Shown here: piece after piece, positions 62,086 through 64,000 of the stretch
How positions within the stretch are numbered: the first letter of the stretch is position 1
How the letters are laid out: every line of letters begins with the position of its first letter
Source: Streptosporangium album
Lineage (GTDB): Bacteria > Actinomycetota > Actinomycetes > Streptosporangiales > Streptosporangiaceae
Assembly: GCF_014203795.1 (NCBI RefSeq)
Contig: NZ_JACHJU010000003.1
Coordinates: forward strand, 851,240 to 915,239
Length of the DNA: 64,000 bases
Direction of reading: 5' to 3'
Notes under the pieces: generated by a model
What the model was told of the DNA's origin: nothing
The model's input: the letters and a program-made list of their open reading frames with translations, nothing else
The model's database searches: none
Program-made: the position numbers and the translations under genes

Positions 62086-62634
62086 TCAAAACTGGCCGGG
62101 ACTGCCGTAGCGGTAGAAATGAGGGCCGAGCTGGGCGGCAATGGCCCGGGTCAACGCCGAGCCATCCTCCAGCAGGCGGGCCGCGCGGTCCAGGTCCCCG
62201 ACGAAGACGGGGTCGTAGCCGGCGTCCCTGACCAGCTGTTCCGTCACCGCCTTGGCGGCGTCGTCGGCGGCGTACAGGTTGCTCGGCCTGACCTGCTGTT
62301 TGGCGATCTCGTCATACAGGGCGGCGAAGTTGGTGGAGAACGACTTGGCGGTCGGACCTCCGATGACGGATTTGACCTCGTGGGCCAGCGACGGGTGCTC
62401 GCTCGTCCGTGGTACGTACATGTTGGTGGTGTCGATCGTCACCTGCCCGTTCAGCCCGGACACCCGGCCCAGCGCCTCTCCGATCGTCTGGCCCGGGACC
62501 GCCACCACGACGACCTCGGCGTCACCTGCGTCGCCGCCGTCACGGCCAAGTACGGTGACCTGATGACCGGCGTCGGCCCACAGCCTCGCCAGACCGCCTC
62601 CGACCCGCCCCCGCCCGATTACCGTGATCCTCAT
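62086..62634 (-). CDS. NADPH-dependent F420-reductase-like protein
   Basis: This 182-residue Rossmann-fold protein (MRITVIGRGRVGGGLARLWADAGHQVTVLGRD, then VVVVAVPGQTIGEAL and VTIDTTNMYVPR) has the F420_oxidored/NpdG layout but is shorter than typical NpdG and has an R-G-R-V-G-G loop. It may reduce an unidentified substrate with NADPH. It lies 54 bp downstream of the isochorismatase-like gene on the same strand. A conserved NFAALYDEI segment is typical of stress-associated actinomycete members. Confidence 0.83.
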   Translation of the reverse strand: MRITVIGRGRVGGGLARLWADAGHQVTVLGRDGGDAGDAEVVVVAVPGQTIGEALGRVSGLNGQVTIDTTNMYVPRTSEHPSLAHEVKSVIGGPTAKSFSTNFAALYDEIAKQQVRPSNLYAADDAAKAVTEQLVRDAGYDPVFVGDLDRAARLLEDGSALTRAIAAQLGPHFYRYGSPGQF

Positions 62635-62688
62635 GCGCGCTCCTTCGTTCGAGGTGGCGTCATCCTGCCTGGGCAGATCAGACTCTTG

Positions 62689-63342
62689 TCACGTGGCGTC
62701 TGCGCCGAGGAGCTGGAACTCCCAGGCCAGCGCGGCCCCGAAACTGCCTCCGTGGGAGAGGAAAATGTCGGCGATACCCGGGACGGTCTCCTCTCGTGCC
62801 CAGTCACGCTGCAGTTCCCCCAGAACCGTCCCCGTCGTGGTGGGGATCACGCCCGCCTGCACCATACGCTGGACCCCACGCTCGTGCGCCTCCAAGGAGG
62901 TGGCTCCCGAGGCATCGGTGACCGCGAAGACCCGGTAGCCGTCGGCGAGTGCGTGGATCGCTGGGAAGGCCAGGCAGATGTCAGTCCACAGGCCGGCGAT
63001 GATGAGGTCCTTGCGCCCGGTGTCCGCGACGGCCTGGACTACCCGGGGGTCCTCCCAGGTGTTGATGGTGGTGCGGTCGATGGGCTTTTGCTCGGGGAAG
63101 AGTTCCTGGATCTGACGGATGATGCGGCCACCACGGTCTTCAACCACGGTGCTCAGGATGGTCGGGATGCCAAACAGCTTCGCCCCTTTGGCCAGCGCCG
63201 TCACGTTGTTGATCACCAGGTTGGCGTCGTGACTTTGTAGTCCGGCGAACTGCGCTCCTTGGTGATCGATCAGCAACAGCACCGAGCGCTGCGGGGTGAG
63301 CAGGGCGTCGAGTCCGATGTAGGGAGTGACGTGCGGATCCAT
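62689..63342 (-). CDS. Isochorismatase-like cysteine hydrolase (YcaC-type)
   Basis: This 217-residue hydrolase has catalytic triad candidates: Asp in LLLIDHQGAQF, Lys in the AALAKGAKLF/DLIIAGLW region, and Cys in GLWTDICLAFPAI, followed by ALADGYRVFAVTDASG. The YcaC-like group acts on unknown amides. The ATG at 63342 has AAAGGA eight bases upstream; an earlier start at 63366 is less likely. It is probably cotranscribed with the dinucleotide-binding gene. Confidence 0.88.
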   Translation of the reverse strand: MDPHVTPYIGLDALLTPQRSVLLLIDHQGAQFAGLQSHDANLVINNVTALAKGAKLFGIPTILSTVVEDRGGRIIRQIQELFPEQKPIDRTTINTWEDPRVVQAVADTGRKDLIIAGLWTDICLAFPAIHALADGYRVFAVTDASGATSLEAHERGVQRMVQAGVIPTTTGTVLGELQRDWAREETVPGIADIFLSHGGSFGAALAWEFQLLGADAT

Positions 63343-63740
63343 GTGGAGATTCCTTTCGTCAGCCACTGAGGGCAGTTCCGCGGGGCGGGACTGTCAACCG
63401 CGCCGCCCGGGGAGGCCACGCGGCATCGAGGACACAGCTGCCGGGATATACGGGCCTCGCTAGCGTCTCCATTCGGCCCTGTCCGACCCCTACAGCCGTC
63501 GTCTTCAGCGATGGGCGCTCAGCCGTGACACCCAGCACTGATGATGTGTCAACAAAGTAAGCTCGACTTTGATGCCAAGTCAACAACTTGGCTCTCGGCG
63601 CTCGATCCGGTGGGCACAAGGCGGCAGGCCGAGTAAGGCCGAAAAGGGGAAATGGGCTGGTCACAGCCTCGGCCGGTGACGTGTTCTCAACCAGGCCCTC
63701 CGCTATCAGTGTCACCAGTCCCTGATGCACCCCGGATCGC

Positions 63741-63818
63741 TCAGGTCAGCTGGACCGCGAATCCGAGCCGGTTGTACGCCCGACGCTTGGCCAGCCGCCC
63801 CAATAGGGAGATCACCGC
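63741..63818 (-). pseudogene. Possible Tn3-family transposase scrap
   Basis: Minus-strand translation ends LAKRRAYNRLGFAVQL before a stop. This matches the DUF4158 N-terminal signature of Tn3 transposases (RRxxYNRLGFAVQL). Only about 25 codons survive and no other part is present. A chance match cannot be excluded. Confidence 0.35.
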
Positions 63819-63856
63819 TCGGGTCGCCCCGGGCTGAAACGCCCGGGGCGACCCGA
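63819..63856. terminator. Large perfect hairpin near right edge
   Basis: A 16-bp perfect stem (TCGGGTCGCCCCGGGC and complement) with a TGAAAC loop can act on either strand. It adjoins the Tn3-like scrap. Confidence 0.7.
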
Positions 63857-64000
63857 CCGGCGGCACCCCCCCTTAACGACAGGCCGAGTCATGGGAGACC
63901 TTCGAGCGCGACGTGCTGCACCGCCACGCCCTGCCCGCGACCTCCGAGCCGGTCCGGCTGACTGAGCCCGAGCCCGAGTGCGGCCCCGACGACGCAGCCG

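Larger units (their letters stand above)
63367..64000. other. 634-bp right-end stretch with remnants
   Basis: No intact gene is seen. It holds a possible Tn3 transposase scrap and a large hairpin (listed separately), and a low-GC inverted motif around 63580 (CAAGTCAACAACTTG). From 63876 to the edge a plus-strand frame (SWETFERDVLHRHALPATSE) has coding-like bias but no start; it may continue beyond the window. Confidence 0.45.

Overview
The window is very GC-rich DNA with almost all third codon positions G or C, frequent GTG starts, Shine-Dalgarno AGGAGG sites and typical actinomycete families (DUF3618, DUF5753-type XRE regulator, NERD protein, CebR box, abundant TetR/MarR regulators). It looks like chromosomal sequence of a filamentous actinomycete, most likely Streptosporangiales (Streptosporangium/Nonomuraea-like). 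That assignment is an inference from protein flavour, not a computed result. I saw no rRNA, tRNA or CRISPR array.

Region 1 (1-8.0 kb) is a carbohydrate catabolic locus. It holds an ABC importer (lipoprotein binding protein and two permeases, the second running off the left edge), a DegT-type PLP aminotransferase, a divergently transcribed regulator, a dihydrodipicolinate-synthase-like aldolase, an NAD-dependent epimerase/dehydratase and a Gfo/Idh/MocA oxidoreductase. Three copies of a palindrome with core CGGTCNNGACCG sit in front of the binding protein, in the aminotransferase/regulator divergent promoter and in front of the epimerase. They tie the locus into one candidate regulon for a substrate I cannot name.

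Region 2 (8.0-11.2 kb) encodes a HIT protein, a CitE-like lyase, an acyl-CoA dehydrogenase and a MaoC dehydratase, the same trio as the leucine-catabolic citE/maoC/fadE19 genes of Mycobacterium tuberculosis. Its expected partners, the biotin-dependent carboxylase subunits (accD1/accA1-like), lie 20 kb away on the other strand (30.4-34.2 kb) with an enoyl-CoA hydratase homologue and an AtuA-family protein. Together they would cover branched-chain or isoprenoid acyl-CoA breakdown.

Region 3 (11.4-30.2 kb) is mixed chromosomal content: a TetR gene with a truncated NmrA-like neighbour, TenA, VOC and secreted proteins, a DUF3618/holin-like pair, an ABC1 kinase, GNAT, a NERD-pseudokinase, a lipid kinase, a secreted M6 metalloprotease, cytochrome oxidase subunit I, a glycolate-oxidase-like flavoprotein and a transmembrane Ser/Thr kinase. 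Long perfect hairpins mark several transcript ends.

Region 4 (37-57.9 kb) has an XRE/DUF5753 regulator between two small genes that share an upstream repeat, a glycosyltransferase pair next to a two-component system, a decayed P450 abutting a decayed TetR gene, a phytoene-desaturase-like FAD enzyme, LysR-YeiH, the pseudouridine pair psuG-psuK, a repeat-containing protein of unknown function, DoxX-MarR, a GH6 cellulase under a perfect CebR box, and a multicopper oxidase.

Region 5 (57.9-64 kb) is a mobile-element graveyard: a decayed ISAs1 transposase, a 114-bp inverted-repeat element, remnants of two integrases and of a small protein between them, a P-loop kinase overlapping the integrase remnant, a MarR/F420-reductase-like/isochorismatase group, and a possible Tn3 transposase scrap near the right edge.
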